Program-made: the position numbers and the translations under genes
Notes under the pieces: generated by a model
Seen by the model: only the letters and a program-made list of their open reading frames with translations
Databases searched by the model: none
Told to the model about the DNA's origin: nothing
Shown here: positions 18,034 through 27,917 of the stretch, piece after piece
Layout: every line of letters starts with the position of its first letter
Numbering within the stretch: the stretch's first letter is position 1
Assembly (NCBI GenBank): GCA_965279195.1
Contig: CBDIHP010000046.1
Span: 248,001-312,000, forward strand
Source: CBDIHP01 sp965279195
GTDB taxonomy: Bacteria; Planctomycetota; Planctomycetia; Isosphaerales; Isosphaeraceae
Length of the DNA: 64,000 nt
Direction of reading: 5' to 3'

Positions 18034-19203
18034 TTAGAGCAGGTCACAGAGCACCGTATCCGCCAGGAAGAGCCCCTCGTGGGTCAATCGCAGCCGTCGG
18101 CCGTCGTCCTCCAGCAGGCCGGCGGCCTGGTGCTTTCGAATGGCTTCACCGGCCAGTGTATTGAGTTCGAGCCCCGTCCGATGCCGGAAATCGTCGCGTT
18201 CCAGGCCGACCTGGGTGCGTCTCAGCATCAGGACGGCTGTCTCGCGTGCCCTGGCCTCGGGTTCGAGTTGCTCACGCGGACCAGTCGGGTCCCCGCCCGA
18301 CTCGATCCTCGTGATGTAGCCGAGGATGTCCCGCGTGTTGGATGCCCGGACCCCCTCGACATACCGGGCCGCTCCGACGCCCAGGCCGAAATAGGCATCG
18401 TTCGCCCAGTAGACCAGGTTGTGCAACGACTCCTGACCCGGTCGGGAGAAGTTCGAGATCTCGTACTGCTGCAAGCCCGCCCCGTTAAGCCGATCGATCG
18501 TGTGAGCGTACATTGCCCGCTCGATCTCTTCATCAACCGAGCGGACCTGGCCCGCATCCCACTGCTTCCAGAGCGCGGTCCCTTTTTCGTACACAAGTCC
18601 ATAACAGGAAAGGTGTTCCGGCCCGAGTGAGAGGGCCCGTTCGAGGTCGGATTCCCAGTGCGACAGCTCGGATCCGGGGACGCCGAAGATCAGGTCGAGC
18701 GACCAGCGTTCGAACCGCTCCCGGACGAGTTCCACCGCGCGTGGGACGTCCTCCGGATCGTGGTTCCGCTCCAGCACGTTCAGTAGCGGCTGGTGGAAGG
18801 ACTGGGCCCCGAGGCTGACGCGATTCACGCCGCCCTCGGCCAGAACAGCGACCTTCTCAGCGTCGAGCGTGCCGGGATTGGCCTCAACGGTCCATTCCCC
18901 ACCCGGATTGAGGGGCAACCAGCGCCGGGCACCCTCAAGTAAACGCTCCAACTGCCGCGCGGTCAGGCGGGTCGGGGTGCCGCCGCCGATGAAGATCGTG
19001 TCGACCGGCTGCGGCGAACCGAGCCGCGACAGTTCAGACAGCAAGGCATCCAGGTATCGGTCGGCGAGGTGATCCACGCCGGCGAGCGAGGCGAAGTCGC
19101 AGTATCCGCACTTGTGGGCGCAGAAGGGGACGTGGATGTAGGCGGACCGGGGCCAGATCCAGGGCGGATCGGCGTCGCGCCGCTTCGTGATTGTCTCGGT
19201 CAC
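18034..19203 (-). CDS. hemW: Radical SAM heme chaperone HemW
   Basis: The product is 389 residues from a GTG at 19203, eight bases after the stop of the NifU-domain gene; upstream in-frame sequence overlaps that gene and is not conserved. The HemN/HemW signature HVPFCAHKCGYCDF provides the 4Fe-4S cysteines C28, C32 and C35. IFIGGGTPTRL, VEANPGTL, NRVSLGAQSF and the DLIFGVPG strand of the radical SAM barrel follow, then the C-terminal HemN region with YEISNFSRPG. The C-x3-C-x2-C pattern without the extra HemN cysteine fits HemW, a heme-binding chaperone, rather than coproporphyrinogen dehydrogenase. Stop is TAA. Confidence 0.92.
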   Translation of the reverse strand: MTETITKRRDADPPWIWPRSAYIHVPFCAHKCGYCDFASLAGVDHLADRYLDALLSELSRLGSPQPVDTIFIGGGTPTRLTARQLERLLEGARRWLPLNPGGEWTVEANPGTLDAEKVAVLAEGGVNRVSLGAQSFHQPLLNVLERNHDPEDVPRAVELVRERFERWSLDLIFGVPGSELSHWESDLERALSLGPEHLSCYGLVYEKGTALWKQWDAGQVRSVDEEIERAMYAHTIDRLNGAGLQQYEISNFSRPGQESLHNLVYWANDAYFGLGVGAARYVEGVRASNTRDILGYITRIESGGDPTGPREQLEPEARARETAVLMLRRTQVGLERDDFRHRTGLELNTLAGEAIRKHQAAGLLEDDGRRLRLTHEGLFLADTVLCDLL

Positions 19204-19211
19204 GTGGATGC

Positions 19212-19469
19212 TCAGGGGACGGCCTCGAGGAACCGGACCTCGGGGACCACGGCCTTGAGCTTGGCCTCGATGCCCATGGTGAGGGTCAGGGTCGAGGAGG
19301 CGCAGCCCTGGCATGCTCCGAGCATCCGGACCTGGAGGACGTTGTCGTCGTCGAGCGCGACGACCTCGACGCCCCCCCCGTCGTTGCGGAGGTTCGGGCG
19401 GACGTGCTCGTCGAGCGCGGTCTCGATCCGGGCGAGCAGGGCCGATCGGTCGGGAGTGGCGGTGGCCAT
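19212..19469 (-). CDS. NifU C-terminal-domain Fe-S scaffold protein
   Basis: The product is 85 residues, a stand-alone NifU-like domain. The metal-binding CQGC is at residues 53-56 in MLGACQGCASSTLTLTMGIE, preceded by LRNDGGGVEVVAL, both hallmarks of the family. Such proteins deliver Fe-S clusters to apoproteins. It is cotranscribed with hemW, whose start lies eight bases beyond its stop; HemW needs a 4Fe-4S cluster, so the pairing makes sense. Confidence 0.92.
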   Translation of the reverse strand: MATATPDRSALLARIETALDEHVRPNLRNDGGGVEVVALDDDNVLQVRMLGACQGCASSTLTLTMGIEAKLKAVVPEVRFLEAVP

Positions 19470-19690
19470 GGTGGGGCGGGAGCCTTGGGGCGTGGACGAT
19501 TGTCGTACGGAACGATTTTAGGTCGGCCGGCCCCGCCGGTCCAGCCTAGAACCGCGAGGACCGGGCCGGACTCGCTTTTTCGAATCGGAACGGCGACAAT
19601 GAGGGCCAGGAAACCAACCCGCCAGCCCGCCGCCGGGGCCCCCCACGCCCGGCCCCGGTCTCGCCGCCACGATCGATCGCAGGGGGCACG

Positions 19691-22628
19691 ATGACCACGA
19701 TCGCCCGCAATACGCTCGCCGCGTTCGGCTTTACGCTCCTGTACGCCCTCCCGGCGACCGCCGACGACGCCTCACCGAAGCCGACGGCCGAGCAGATCCG
19801 GTTCTTCGAATCCAAAGTCCGGCCGGTCCTGGTCGAGAACTGCTACAAGTGCCACGGGCCGGAGAAGCAAAAAGGTGGTCTGCGGCTCGATTCGCGTTCT
19901 GCCCTGCTGAGCGGCGGCGACTCCGGCGCGGTGGTCACGGTCGGCAAGCCCGAGGAGAGCCTGCTGATCGCGGCGATCAAGCACGAGGAAGACGGGCCGA
20001 AAATGCCCCCTTCGAAGAAGCTAGACGCCCCGCACGTCTCGGCGATCACCGAGTGGGTCAAGATGGGGGCCCCCTGGCCGGGCGAGTCGACCGGCGCCCC
20101 CGCCGTGGCGAAGAAGCACGCCGGGATGGAGATCACCGACAAGGATCGCCAGCACTGGGCCTTCCGGCCGGTCCGGCGGCCCGAGTTGCCGAGGGTGAAG
20201 GACGGGAAATGGGTTGCCAATCCCGTCGATGCGTTCGTCCTGGGCGTGCTGGGAGCAGGCGGGTTTCCGGCCGAACCCGTCCGCGAGCAAGACCCAACAG
20301 CTGAGGCGGTTGACCTATGATCTGACGGGGCTGCCGCCGACGCCGGCCGAGGTCGACGCCTTCCTCAAGGACACTTCGGCGACCGCCTATGAGAAAGTCG
20401 TCGACCGACTGCTCGCTTCGCCCCAATACGGCGTGAAGTGGGGCCGGCACTGGCTCGACCTGGTGAGATATGCCGAGACGAACAGCTACGAGCGCGATAA
20501 TCCGAAGCCGAGCGTCTGGCGGTACCGCGACTACGTGATCCGGTCGTTCAACGAGGACAAGCCCTACGACCGTTTCATCAAGGAACAGATCGCCGGCGAT
20601 GAGTTGCCGGACCGGACGGTCGACTCGGTGATCGCCACGGGCTTCTATCGCCTGGGGATCTGGGACGACGAGCCGACCGACCCGCTCCAGGCCCGCTACG
20701 ACGGCCTCGACGACATCGTGGCGACGACCAGCCAGGTGTTCCTCGGCCTGACCGTGGACTGTGCCCGCTGCCATGATCACAAGATCGACCCGATTCTGCA
20801 GAAGGACTATTACAAGCTCCTGAGCTTCTTCCAGAACATCAACCACTTCCGCAACGGCGGTCCGACAGACGAGGTGCCGTTCATGGCGCCGGGCAGCGAG
20901 GCCGCCCGCGCGAAGGAGATCCGCGAGCACGACGCCAGGAAGGCGAAGCTGGAGGCCGAAATCGCGGAGATTGAGAACGTCTTCAGGAAGAAATATGAGT
21001 CGGACTCGGGGCAGTCGGTGGATAGGCCCGACCTCGACGAACTGCGCTTCCGCTTCTACCGCGACACCTGGGACAGGCTGCCGGACTTCGCCGCGATCAA
21101 GTACGAGGACGCGGGCGACGTCCCTTCGAAACGGTTTGATATCAGCCTGCGGACCCGCAACGAGGCGTTCGGGTTCGTGTTCGATGGGAGCCTGATCGTG
21201 CCGGCCGACGGCGAATATGCCTTCGACCTCGACTCGGACGATGGCGCGCGGCTGACCGTGGACGGGAAGCCGTTGATCGAGCACGACGGCGTTCACACCA
21301 TCGGCAAGTCGAAGTCGGCGAAGGTGGTGCTCAAGAAGGGGAAGAGTCCGATCCGTCTGGAGTATTTCCAGAAGTCGGCCGGCCTGGGGCTGGTGGTCGG
21401 ATGGAAGGGGCCGGGGTTCGATCGTCGACTCCTGACGCCCGCGCCGAAGAAGGAAATCCTGGCCGATGTCGGGCTGATGATCCGTCAGCATGGCGAGCGG
21501 CTGCTCGGGTTCCCGACGACCGACCGCTATCGGAAGGCCAAGCGCGAGCTGGCTGACCTCAGGAAGAAAGGGGCGACGGGCGAGACGATCCTCTGCGTCA
21601 CCGAGCCCGGCAAGAACGCGCCGGAGACTCATGTGCTGGGGCGTGGGAATCCTCACGTGCCGGGCGACAAGGTTGAGCCCGGGTTCCTCGCGGTCATCGA
21701 CGACAGGTTGGCGACCATCCCGGCCCCGCCCGCGGGCGCGAAGACCAGCGGCCGACGGGCCGTCCTGGCGAACTGGCTGTCGTCGCCGACGAACCCTCTG
21801 ACCGCCCGAGTCATCGTCAACCGGATCTTCCAGCACCACTTCGGCCGTGGGATCGTTCGCTCGCCCAACAATTTCGGCGTCCAGGGCGACCGGCCCACGC
21901 ATCCCGAACTGCTCGACTACCTGGCCTCGGAACTGGTGGCGAACGGCTGGCGGCTCAAGCCGCTGCATCGGCTGCTCGTGACCTCGAATTCATATCGGAT
22001 GTCGTCGCAGGCCCAGCCCGAGGCCCTGGCGAAGGACCCGATGAACAATTTCCTCTGGCGCTTTGATATGAGGAGGCTCTCGGCCGAGGAGATCCGCGAC
22101 TCGATCCTGAGCGTCAGCGGCAGGCTGAACCTCGGGATGGACGGGCCCGGCGTCTACCCGCCGATCCCCGCCGAGGTGATGGCCGGGCAGTCGATCCCGG
22201 GTTACGGCTGGGGCAAGTCGTCGCCGGAAGAATCGTCGCGGAGGAGTGTTTACATCCACGTCAAGCGATCGCTCCTGACGCCGATCCTCGAAGGCTTCGA
22301 CCTGGCCGAGACCGACCGCTCGTCGCCCGTGAGGTTCTCGACCACGCAGCCCACGCAGGCGCTCGGCTTGCTCAACGGGGCGTTCCTGCAGGAGCAGGCC
22401 GGTTTCCTGGCCGATCGCCTCAAGAAGCAGGCCGGCGCGAAGCCCGACGACCAGGTTCGGCTGACGCTGCGGCTGGTGACCTCGCGCGAGCCCTCGGCGG
22501 ACGAGGTCGAGCGGGGCGTGCGGATGATCCGGACGCTGGAGAAGCGGCAGCAACTCGGCCCCGACGTGGCGAGGCGGACCTTCTGCCTCCTGGCCCTCAA
22601 TCTCAACGAATTCATCTACCTCGACTGA
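19691..22628 (+). pseudogene. Planctomycete cytochrome c / DUF1549 / PA14 / DUF1553 protein, one frameshift
   Basis: An ATG at 19691 gives a signal peptide (AFGFTLLYALPATA) and a PSCyt1 heme site ENCYKCHG. The frame ends at about 20320, but from 20254 another frame continues the same protein (EQAGFRPNPSASKTQQLRRL, then TYDLTGLPPTPAEV, start of DUF1549). One extra G in the GGG at 20251-20253 explains the break; without it the product is 978 residues. In the second part come CARCHDHKIDP, a PA14-like beta domain (about residues 460-590 of the restored protein) and DUF1553 (PTHPELLDYLASELVANGWR and SSVYIH-like region). It starts a probable operon with DUF1501 and a propeller protein. Function unknown; exported. 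Confidence 0.85.
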
Positions 22629-22683
22629 ACCGACGCTCGCGGCCCGCGAACGTATCGATATCCACATGATTGGGGGCATCGCC

Positions 22684-24165
22684 ATGAACGAGCGGAATCA
22701 CGAGGAAGGCTCGGGGGGCTTCTGCGGCCGGACCCGACGGGAGTTCCTCTGGGAGGCGGGCGCGGGGTTTACCGGGCTGGGGCTCGTCGACCTCCTGTCT
22801 CGCGACGGCTTCTTCGCCTCGAAGGCCGCCGCGGCCGACAACAGCACGAGGTCGGCGAACCCGCTGGCGCCGAAGCCGGCCCACTTCAAGCCGAAGGCCA
22901 AGAGCGTCATCTTCCTGTTCATGTACGGCGGCCCGTCTCAGGTCGACACGTTCGAATACAAGCCGAAGCTGTTTGAACTCGACGGCAAGACGATTCAGGT
23001 GAAGACCTTCGGACGCGGGGGCAAGAAAAACGAAGGGCGGGTCGTCGGCCCGAAGTGGAAGTTCAAGCAGTATGGTCAGAGCGGGAAATACGTCAGCGAC
23101 CTGTTTCCGCATCTGGCCACGTGCGTCGACGACCTCGCCTTCATCCACTCGATGACGGCCGACTCGCCGATCCACGGATCGGCGATGCTTCAGATGAACA
23201 CGGGCAAGATCCTCTCGGGCAGCCCGTGCATTGGCTCCTGGGTGAACTACGGGCTCGGCAGCGTGAACGAGAACCTGCCCGGGTTCGTCGTGATGCTCGA
23301 CCCGACGGGCGGGCCGATCAGCGGGTCGAAGAACTGGTCGAGCGGCTACATGCCGGCGTCGTTCCAGGGGACGACCCTGCGCTCGGCCGGCGTGCCTGTG
23401 CTCGACCTCAAGCGGCCGGAGGGGACGAGCGAGGAGACCCAGCGGCTCCTGCTGGATGAACTCGCGGCCTATAACCGTGAGCACATGGCCACGCGTGCCG
23501 ACAACTCGAACCTGGCCGCGCGGATCGCCAGCTACGAGATGGCGTACTCGATGCAGACCCACGCCCCCGAGGCGGTCGATCTTTCGCGTGAAGATGAGAA
23601 GACTCGTTCGCTCTACGGCCTCGACGACGCCAAGACGCAGGACTTCGGCCGCCGCTGCCTGATGGCCCGGCGGCTCGTGGAGCGGGGCGTGCGGTTCGTG
23701 CAGCTCTACTCGGGCGGGGCCCACAACGACAGCAACTGGGACGCCCACGGCGACCTGGAGAAGAACCACAGCTATCACGCCGGACGGACCGACAAGCCCA
23801 TAGCCGGCCTGCTCACGGACCTCAAGCGACGCGGCCTGCTCGACGAGACGCTGGTGATCTGGGGCGGCGAGTTCGGCCGCCAGCCGACGGCCGAGTACGC
23901 CAAGGGGACCGGCCGCGACCACAACGCGTACGGCTTCACGATGTGGATGGCCGGCGGCGGCATCAAGGGGGGCGTCTGCGTCGGCGAGACCGACGAAATC
24001 TCCTCGGCGGCGATCTCCGACCGGTTCCACGTCAAGAACCTGCACGCGACCGTCTTGAACCTGATGGGTCTCGACCCCGACCGGCTGACGTATTTCTACA
24101 ACGGCCTGAATCAGAAGCTGGTCGGCGTCGAGGGCGCAGAGCCTATTCGACAGATCATGGCCTGA
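22684..24165 (+). CDS. DUF1501 protein (exported, sulfatase-fold)
   Basis: The product is 493 residues from the ATG at 22684, preceded by GGGGGC; an upstream in-frame ATG at 22666 has no ribosome site. The N-terminus RTRREFLWEAGAGFTGLGLV is a Tat-like signal (twin Arg, hydrophobic stretch). DUF1501 features include FLFMYGGPSQVDTFEYKP, FIHSMTADSPIHG, HNDSNWDAHGDLEKNHSY and VIWGGEFGRQPTAEY, which resemble the alkaline phosphatase-like fold. In planctomycetes DUF1501 genes almost always follow DUF1549/DUF1553 genes, as here (55 bases downstream). Enzyme activity is not established. Confidence 0.92.
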   Translation: MNERNHEEGSGGFCGRTRREFLWEAGAGFTGLGLVDLLSRDGFFASKAAAADNSTRSANPLAPKPAHFKPKAKSVIFLFMYGGPSQVDTFEYKPKLFELDGKTIQVKTFGRGGKKNEGRVVGPKWKFKQYGQSGKYVSDLFPHLATCVDDLAFIHSMTADSPIHGSAMLQMNTGKILSGSPCIGSWVNYGLGSVNENLPGFVVMLDPTGGPISGSKNWSSGYMPASFQGTTLRSAGVPVLDLKRPEGTSEETQRLLLDELAAYNREHMATRADNSNLAARIASYEMAYSMQTHAPEAVDLSREDEKTRSLYGLDDAKTQDFGRRCLMARRLVERGVRFVQLYSGGAHNDSNWDAHGDLEKNHSYHAGRTDKPIAGLLTDLKRRGLLDETLVIWGGEFGRQPTAEYAKGTGRDHNAYGFTMWMAGGGIKGGVCVGETDEISSAAISDRFHVKNLHATVLNLMGLDPDRLTYFYNGLNQKLVGVEGAEPIRQIMA

Positions 24166-24183
24166 TCACTCCTTCGCAACAGG

Positions 24184-25134
24184 ATGTTTGTCCGCATGAG
24201 AACCGCGATCCTCTCCCTCGCGATCCTGGGCGGTTTGGGCCTGCTGGCCCGGGCCGCCGACACCCCGGCCTATCGCGTCCTGGGCGCCGACAAGGGCCGC
24301 ATCGCCGTGGTCGAGCCCGACGGCAAGGTCTCCTGGGAGATCCCCTGCAAGGCCCAGGTCCACGACATGCAGCTCCTGCCGAGCGGCAACCTGCTCTACC
24401 ACGACAGCGACACGCACCTTGTCGAGGTCACGCCGGACAAGAAGGTGGTTTGGACGTACGAGTCGAAGCCGAAGGACGGCTACAGGGGCCGGGTCGAGGT
24501 CCACGCCTTCCAGCGGCTGGCGGACGGGAACACGATGATCGCCGAGAGCGGCAACGGTCGGATCATCGAGGTCGATCCGTCGGGCAAGATTGTTCATGAG
24601 ATCGCGCTCACGATCAAGAATCCGCACCCGCATCGCGACACCCGGATGGCCCGCAAGCTCGACAACGGCCACTACCTCGTCTGCCACGAAGGGGACGGAA
24701 CGATCCGCGAGTACGACGCCTCGGGCAAGGTCGTCTGGTCGTACGAACTCGACCTTGCGGGGCGCCCCCGAGCCGACGGGCACGGGCCCGAGGGGCATGG
24801 CCGCGAAGTCTTCGGCGCGCTGCGACTGCCGAGCGGCAACACCCTGATCTCGGCCGGCAACGGCAACCGCGTTTTCGAGATCGACCCCGAGGGCAAGACC
24901 GTCTGGGCGCTGGAGCACGACGATCTGCCGGGGATCCAGCTCGGGTGGATCACGAGCATCGCGATCTCGCCGAGGGGCAACGTCCTGTTCGGCAATTGCC
25001 ACGCGGGCCCGAAGAACCCGCAACTGATCGAGGTCAACCGCGACAAGCAGGTCGTCTGGTCGTTCAAGAACTTCCAGACGTTTGGAAATAGCCTGGCCGT
25101 GGCCAAGGTGATTGGCGAGGACCAGCTCAAGTGA
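24184..25134 (+). CDS. Exported beta-propeller protein (PQQ/arylsulfotransferase-like repeats)
   Basis: The product is 316 residues with a signal peptide (ILSLAILGGLGLLARAA). The body is built of repeated blades of the form xxExDPSGKIVHEI, REYDASGKVVWSYEL, FEIDPEGKTVWALE and IEVNRDKQVVWSF, each followed by LPSGNTLI-like strands, giving about six blades. This pattern occurs in PQQ-like and arylsulfotransferase-like propellers; no catalytic residues can be identified. It lies 18 bases after the DUF1501 stop, so it should be the third gene of that operon, and it is closed by the hairpin at 25170. Confidence 0.82.
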   Translation: MFVRMRTAILSLAILGGLGLLARAADTPAYRVLGADKGRIAVVEPDGKVSWEIPCKAQVHDMQLLPSGNLLYHDSDTHLVEVTPDKKVVWTYESKPKDGYRGRVEVHAFQRLADGNTMIAESGNGRIIEVDPSGKIVHEIALTIKNPHPHRDTRMARKLDNGHYLVCHEGDGTIREYDASGKVVWSYELDLAGRPRADGHGPEGHGREVFGALRLPSGNTLISAGNGNRVFEIDPEGKTVWALEHDDLPGIQLGWITSIAISPRGNVLFGNCHAGPKNPQLIEVNRDKQVVWSFKNFQTFGNSLAVAKVIGEDQLK

Positions 25135-25169
25135 CCCCGTTGGAGTGCGGACGAGAAGCTTCCGCTTTC

Positions 25170-25220
25170 GGGCCGCCAGCGTGGAGCGTGCCTCCGTTCG
25201 CTGGCGGCCCATTATTTTAT
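25170..25220. terminator. Bidirectional hairpin terminator between convergent genes
   Basis: GGGCCGCCAGCG (25170-25181) pairs with CGCTGGCGGCCC (25199-25210) and is followed by ATTATTTTATT on the plus strand. It sits between the propeller gene and the convergent DUF1080 gene. The preceding bases (TTGGAGTGCGG at 25140) resemble the GGAGTGCGG repeat family. Confidence 0.7.
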
Positions 25221-25279
25221 TCGAGCTTGAGTTGATCGTTTCGGTAGGAAAGCGGTAGCTTTGCTTTGGTAATTCAGGG

Positions 25280-26005
25280 TTACGGCAGCTCGCGGATCCG
25301 GATGTTCTTGAACTCGACGGGGGCGCCTTCGGATTCGAGGCAGAGGTAGCCGGAGTCGGGAGCGCAATTGGTGCCGCCGGAGACCTCCTCGCCGTTCACC
25401 CAGAGGCGGATCTCGCCGTTGATCGCGCGGACGTAGTAGTGGTTCCACGCGGGCGTGCCCTTGCTCAGCTTCTTGCGAGGGAAGCTGCGGGAGCCGTCTG
25501 GTGAGAGCGGCGGGAAGGGCTTCATCTTCGAGGTTCCCACGGCAAAGACGTCGCCGTGGGTGCCGAACCAGTCGCCGTCCTTCCCAGTGGATTTCTTGTA
25601 GAGATCAGCATATCCGTGGTCGAGGATCTGGACCTCGATGCCCCCGCGCGGCAACTGGTTCGGCTTGAGCCCTTCGAACACCTTCTCGGGTGCCCACACG
25701 AAGATGCCGGAGTTGCCGCCGAACTTGAGGTGACGCCACTCGGCGACGAGTTCGAAATTCTTCACCTGCTTCTTCGTCCGGGCGACGCCGACGGGCGTCC
25801 CCTTGCAGTGCACCGACCCGTCGGGCTTCCAGACCCAGGTGTCGGAGTCGCCGTTGGCGGTGACGAAGTCGTCGCCGGTGAGCTGCCGCCAGCCGGGTCC
25901 AGTGGGATCCAGCGCGGCGCGGGGGACTTTGGGCTCGTCGGCCATCAGTCCGCCGGCGAGCAGGACGGCGGCAAAGGTGCTCCCCAGTAGCGTTCGCATG
26001 TTCAT
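25280..26005 (-). CDS. Exported DUF1080 (3-keto-disaccharide hydrolase-like) protein
   Basis: The product is 241 residues from an ATG at 26005 (GGAG ten bases upstream) with signal peptide LGSTFAAVLLAGGLMA. DUF1080 hallmarks are GWRQLTGDDF, SVHCKGTPVG, VKNFELVAEWRHLKFGGNSG with IFVWAPE, and EVQILDHGYAD, followed by AWNHYYVRAINGEIRLWVNG and EFKNIRIREL. The fold is a concanavalin-like jelly roll; some members hydrolyse 3-keto-glucosides, others have no assigned activity. It is just downstream of the lactonase/esterase gene in the same direction (28 bases), so the two may form an operon for sugar degradation. Confidence 0.9.
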   Translation of the reverse strand: MNMRTLLGSTFAAVLLAGGLMADEPKVPRAALDPTGPGWRQLTGDDFVTANGDSDTWVWKPDGSVHCKGTPVGVARTKKQVKNFELVAEWRHLKFGGNSGIFVWAPEKVFEGLKPNQLPRGGIEVQILDHGYADLYKKSTGKDGDWFGTHGDVFAVGTSKMKPFPPLSPDGSRSFPRKKLSKGTPAWNHYYVRAINGEIRLWVNGEEVSGGTNCAPDSGYLCLESEGAPVEFKNIRIRELP

Positions 26006-26033
26006 GGTGGAAAATCTCCGGTTGAGGATGGGA

Positions 26034-27758
26034 TCAGAGCCGGGGCGCGGCGGGCTTGATGGGGGGCTCGAAGTGGTTGGCCCCCTTCACCTTGACCTTC
26101 CGCCGGTAGACCTTGTCGCCGCAGGTGGCGTAGAGGATGTCGAAGTCCTTGCCGCCGAAGCAGAGGTTGGCGATCCGGCCGTTCGGGGTCGGGATGATGG
26201 CGTTGACGCGGCCGGCCTGGTCGCAGACCTGCACACCGAGCCGGGTGGCGGCGTAGAGCCGGCCGTCGCGGTCGACGCGTATCCCGTCGATGCCCGCGTC
26301 ATCGGCGTTGTCGGGCATGTGCAGGTGATAATATCGCTGCTTGTGCTTGAGCGAGCCGTCGGCCTGGATCTGGTAGCTCCAGACCCAGTGGCTGCGGGCC
26401 TCGGCGACGTACAGGAGCGACTGATCGGGCGACACCGTCACGCCGTTGGCAAACTTCAGGCCGGTGTCGACCTCCTTCTTCTCGCCCTTGGAGCTGATGT
26501 GAAAGACGCGGCTCGGCGTGGCGGGGTCGGAGCTGGGGTTGGTCACGAAGGCGTTGCCGTCGTGCAGGACGACGATGTCGTTGCCGCGGAACCCCTCGGC
26601 GACGACCTCGGACGACCGATTCTTGTCGTAGGCGAGGATCTGGTTCGATCCGCTCGCCACGGCGTAGAGCGTGCCGTCGGGCCCGAAATACTGGCCGTTG
26701 GCACCCTTCGAATCCTCCACATAGACCGAAACCTTGCCGTCGAGCCCGATGCGGTGGGTCTTCCGATTCGGGATGTCATTGAAGTAGACGACCCCTTGCG
26801 CATCGGCGGCGGGGCCCTCGGTGAACTTGAAACCTTCGGCGACGAGCTGCCAGTCCTCGCCGGGGACGAGGATCTCGCGGAGTTGCTGCGAGCCTGCGCC
26901 GGCCTTCACCGGCTTCGGCCAGTCCTTCCAGAGGAAGCGAGTGGCCTGAGGGAAGACCTCGGTGGCGTGCTTGCCGTTGTGGCCGCCGTCGCCCCACGAG
27001 TGGGCGACCTCGTAGCCGGCGAACACGAGCGACCGCTCCATCTCCTGGTTGGCCATCCACCAGTCGCCGCCGTAGATGTTCAGATCATTGGATCCGTCTT
27101 CGAGGAAGATCCGGATCGGCTTGGGCTCATGCTTGCGGATGAGCGTGGGGTACTCGTTGCCGCCGCGGAGGCCGACGTACGTGCCGACGGCGCTGAAGAC
27201 CCGGGTGAAGGCGTCGGGGCGCTCCCATGCGGCGGTGAACGCGCAGATGGCGCCGCTGCTGGCGCCGCCGATTGCGCGGTCGTTGCCGCTCTTCGACAGG
27301 ACGATCTTGCGGCCGTCCTTGGCCGTCTTCGTCTCGACGTCGGGCAGCAACTCGTCGAGCAGGAAGCGGGCGTAATTGTCGCCGAGGCCGTCGTACTCGA
27401 AGCTGCGATTGAAGCGGTCGAGGGCCTTGTCAGTTCGTGCCTTCACCCGGCCGTGCATCACGAAGACGCCGATGGTGACGGGCATCTCCTTCTTGGCGAT
27501 CAATTCATCGAAGACCGCCGGCGCGTTGTAGCCGATGCCGTCCTGGTTGACGTAGACGCAGGCGGGCGTCTTGCCGTCGTACTGCCTCGGGACGTAGATC
27601 CAGTAGTCGCGGGTCGTGCCGGGGAAGACCTTGCTGCTCTCGAAGGAGTACTTGCTGACCTCGCCCTTGGGGGCGTCGGCGGCGAGGGCCTGGCTCGACA
27701 GGCCGAGGAGCAGGAACAGGGCGAGCGGTCGGGGAGGCCGGGCGGGGCGGGTCGTCAT
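26034..27758 (-). CDS. Exported esterase - SMP-30/gluconolactonase fusion
   Basis: From the ATG at 27758 the product is 574 residues (an upstream GTG/ATG at 27800 would add 14). A signal peptide (LALFLLLGLSSQALA) leads to an alpha/beta esterase (about 30-270) with the nucleophile region IGGASSGAICAFTAAW and a putative catalytic His in WGDGGHNGKH. Residues about 290-570 are a six-bladed SMP-30/gluconolactonase propeller with FTEGPAADAQGVVYFNDIP, NDIVVLHDGNAFVTNP, FANGVTVSPDQSLLYVAEA and GIDGIRVDRDGRLYAAT. The two activities together would cleave esters and sugar lactones outside the cytoplasm. It is followed by DUF1080 in the same direction. Confidence 0.88.
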   Translation of the reverse strand: MTTRPARPPRPLALFLLLGLSSQALAADAPKGEVSKYSFESSKVFPGTTRDYWIYVPRQYDGKTPACVYVNQDGIGYNAPAVFDELIAKKEMPVTIGVFVMHGRVKARTDKALDRFNRSFEYDGLGDNYARFLLDELLPDVETKTAKDGRKIVLSKSGNDRAIGGASSGAICAFTAAWERPDAFTRVFSAVGTYVGLRGGNEYPTLIRKHEPKPIRIFLEDGSNDLNIYGGDWWMANQEMERSLVFAGYEVAHSWGDGGHNGKHATEVFPQATRFLWKDWPKPVKAGAGSQQLREILVPGEDWQLVAEGFKFTEGPAADAQGVVYFNDIPNRKTHRIGLDGKVSVYVEDSKGANGQYFGPDGTLYAVASGSNQILAYDKNRSSEVVAEGFRGNDIVVLHDGNAFVTNPSSDPATPSRVFHISSKGEKKEVDTGLKFANGVTVSPDQSLLYVAEARSHWVWSYQIQADGSLKHKQRYYHLHMPDNADDAGIDGIRVDRDGRLYAATRLGVQVCDQAGRVNAIIPTPNGRIANLCFGGKDFDILYATCGDKVYRRKVKVKGANHFEPPIKPAAPRL

Positions 27759-27917
27759 GGGCGGGACTCGCGAGGGCGGGCCGGTCGGGAGAGCGGGCAC
27801 GACAGGGCGAGATTCTAGCGGACCCGAAACCGCCGAGACAGGGGCCGGTGACGCCGCGTCCGTGCGGGTATCATGGGCGAGTCGAGTCGGTCATTTCACG
27901 ATCCCGGAGCGTTCAAG

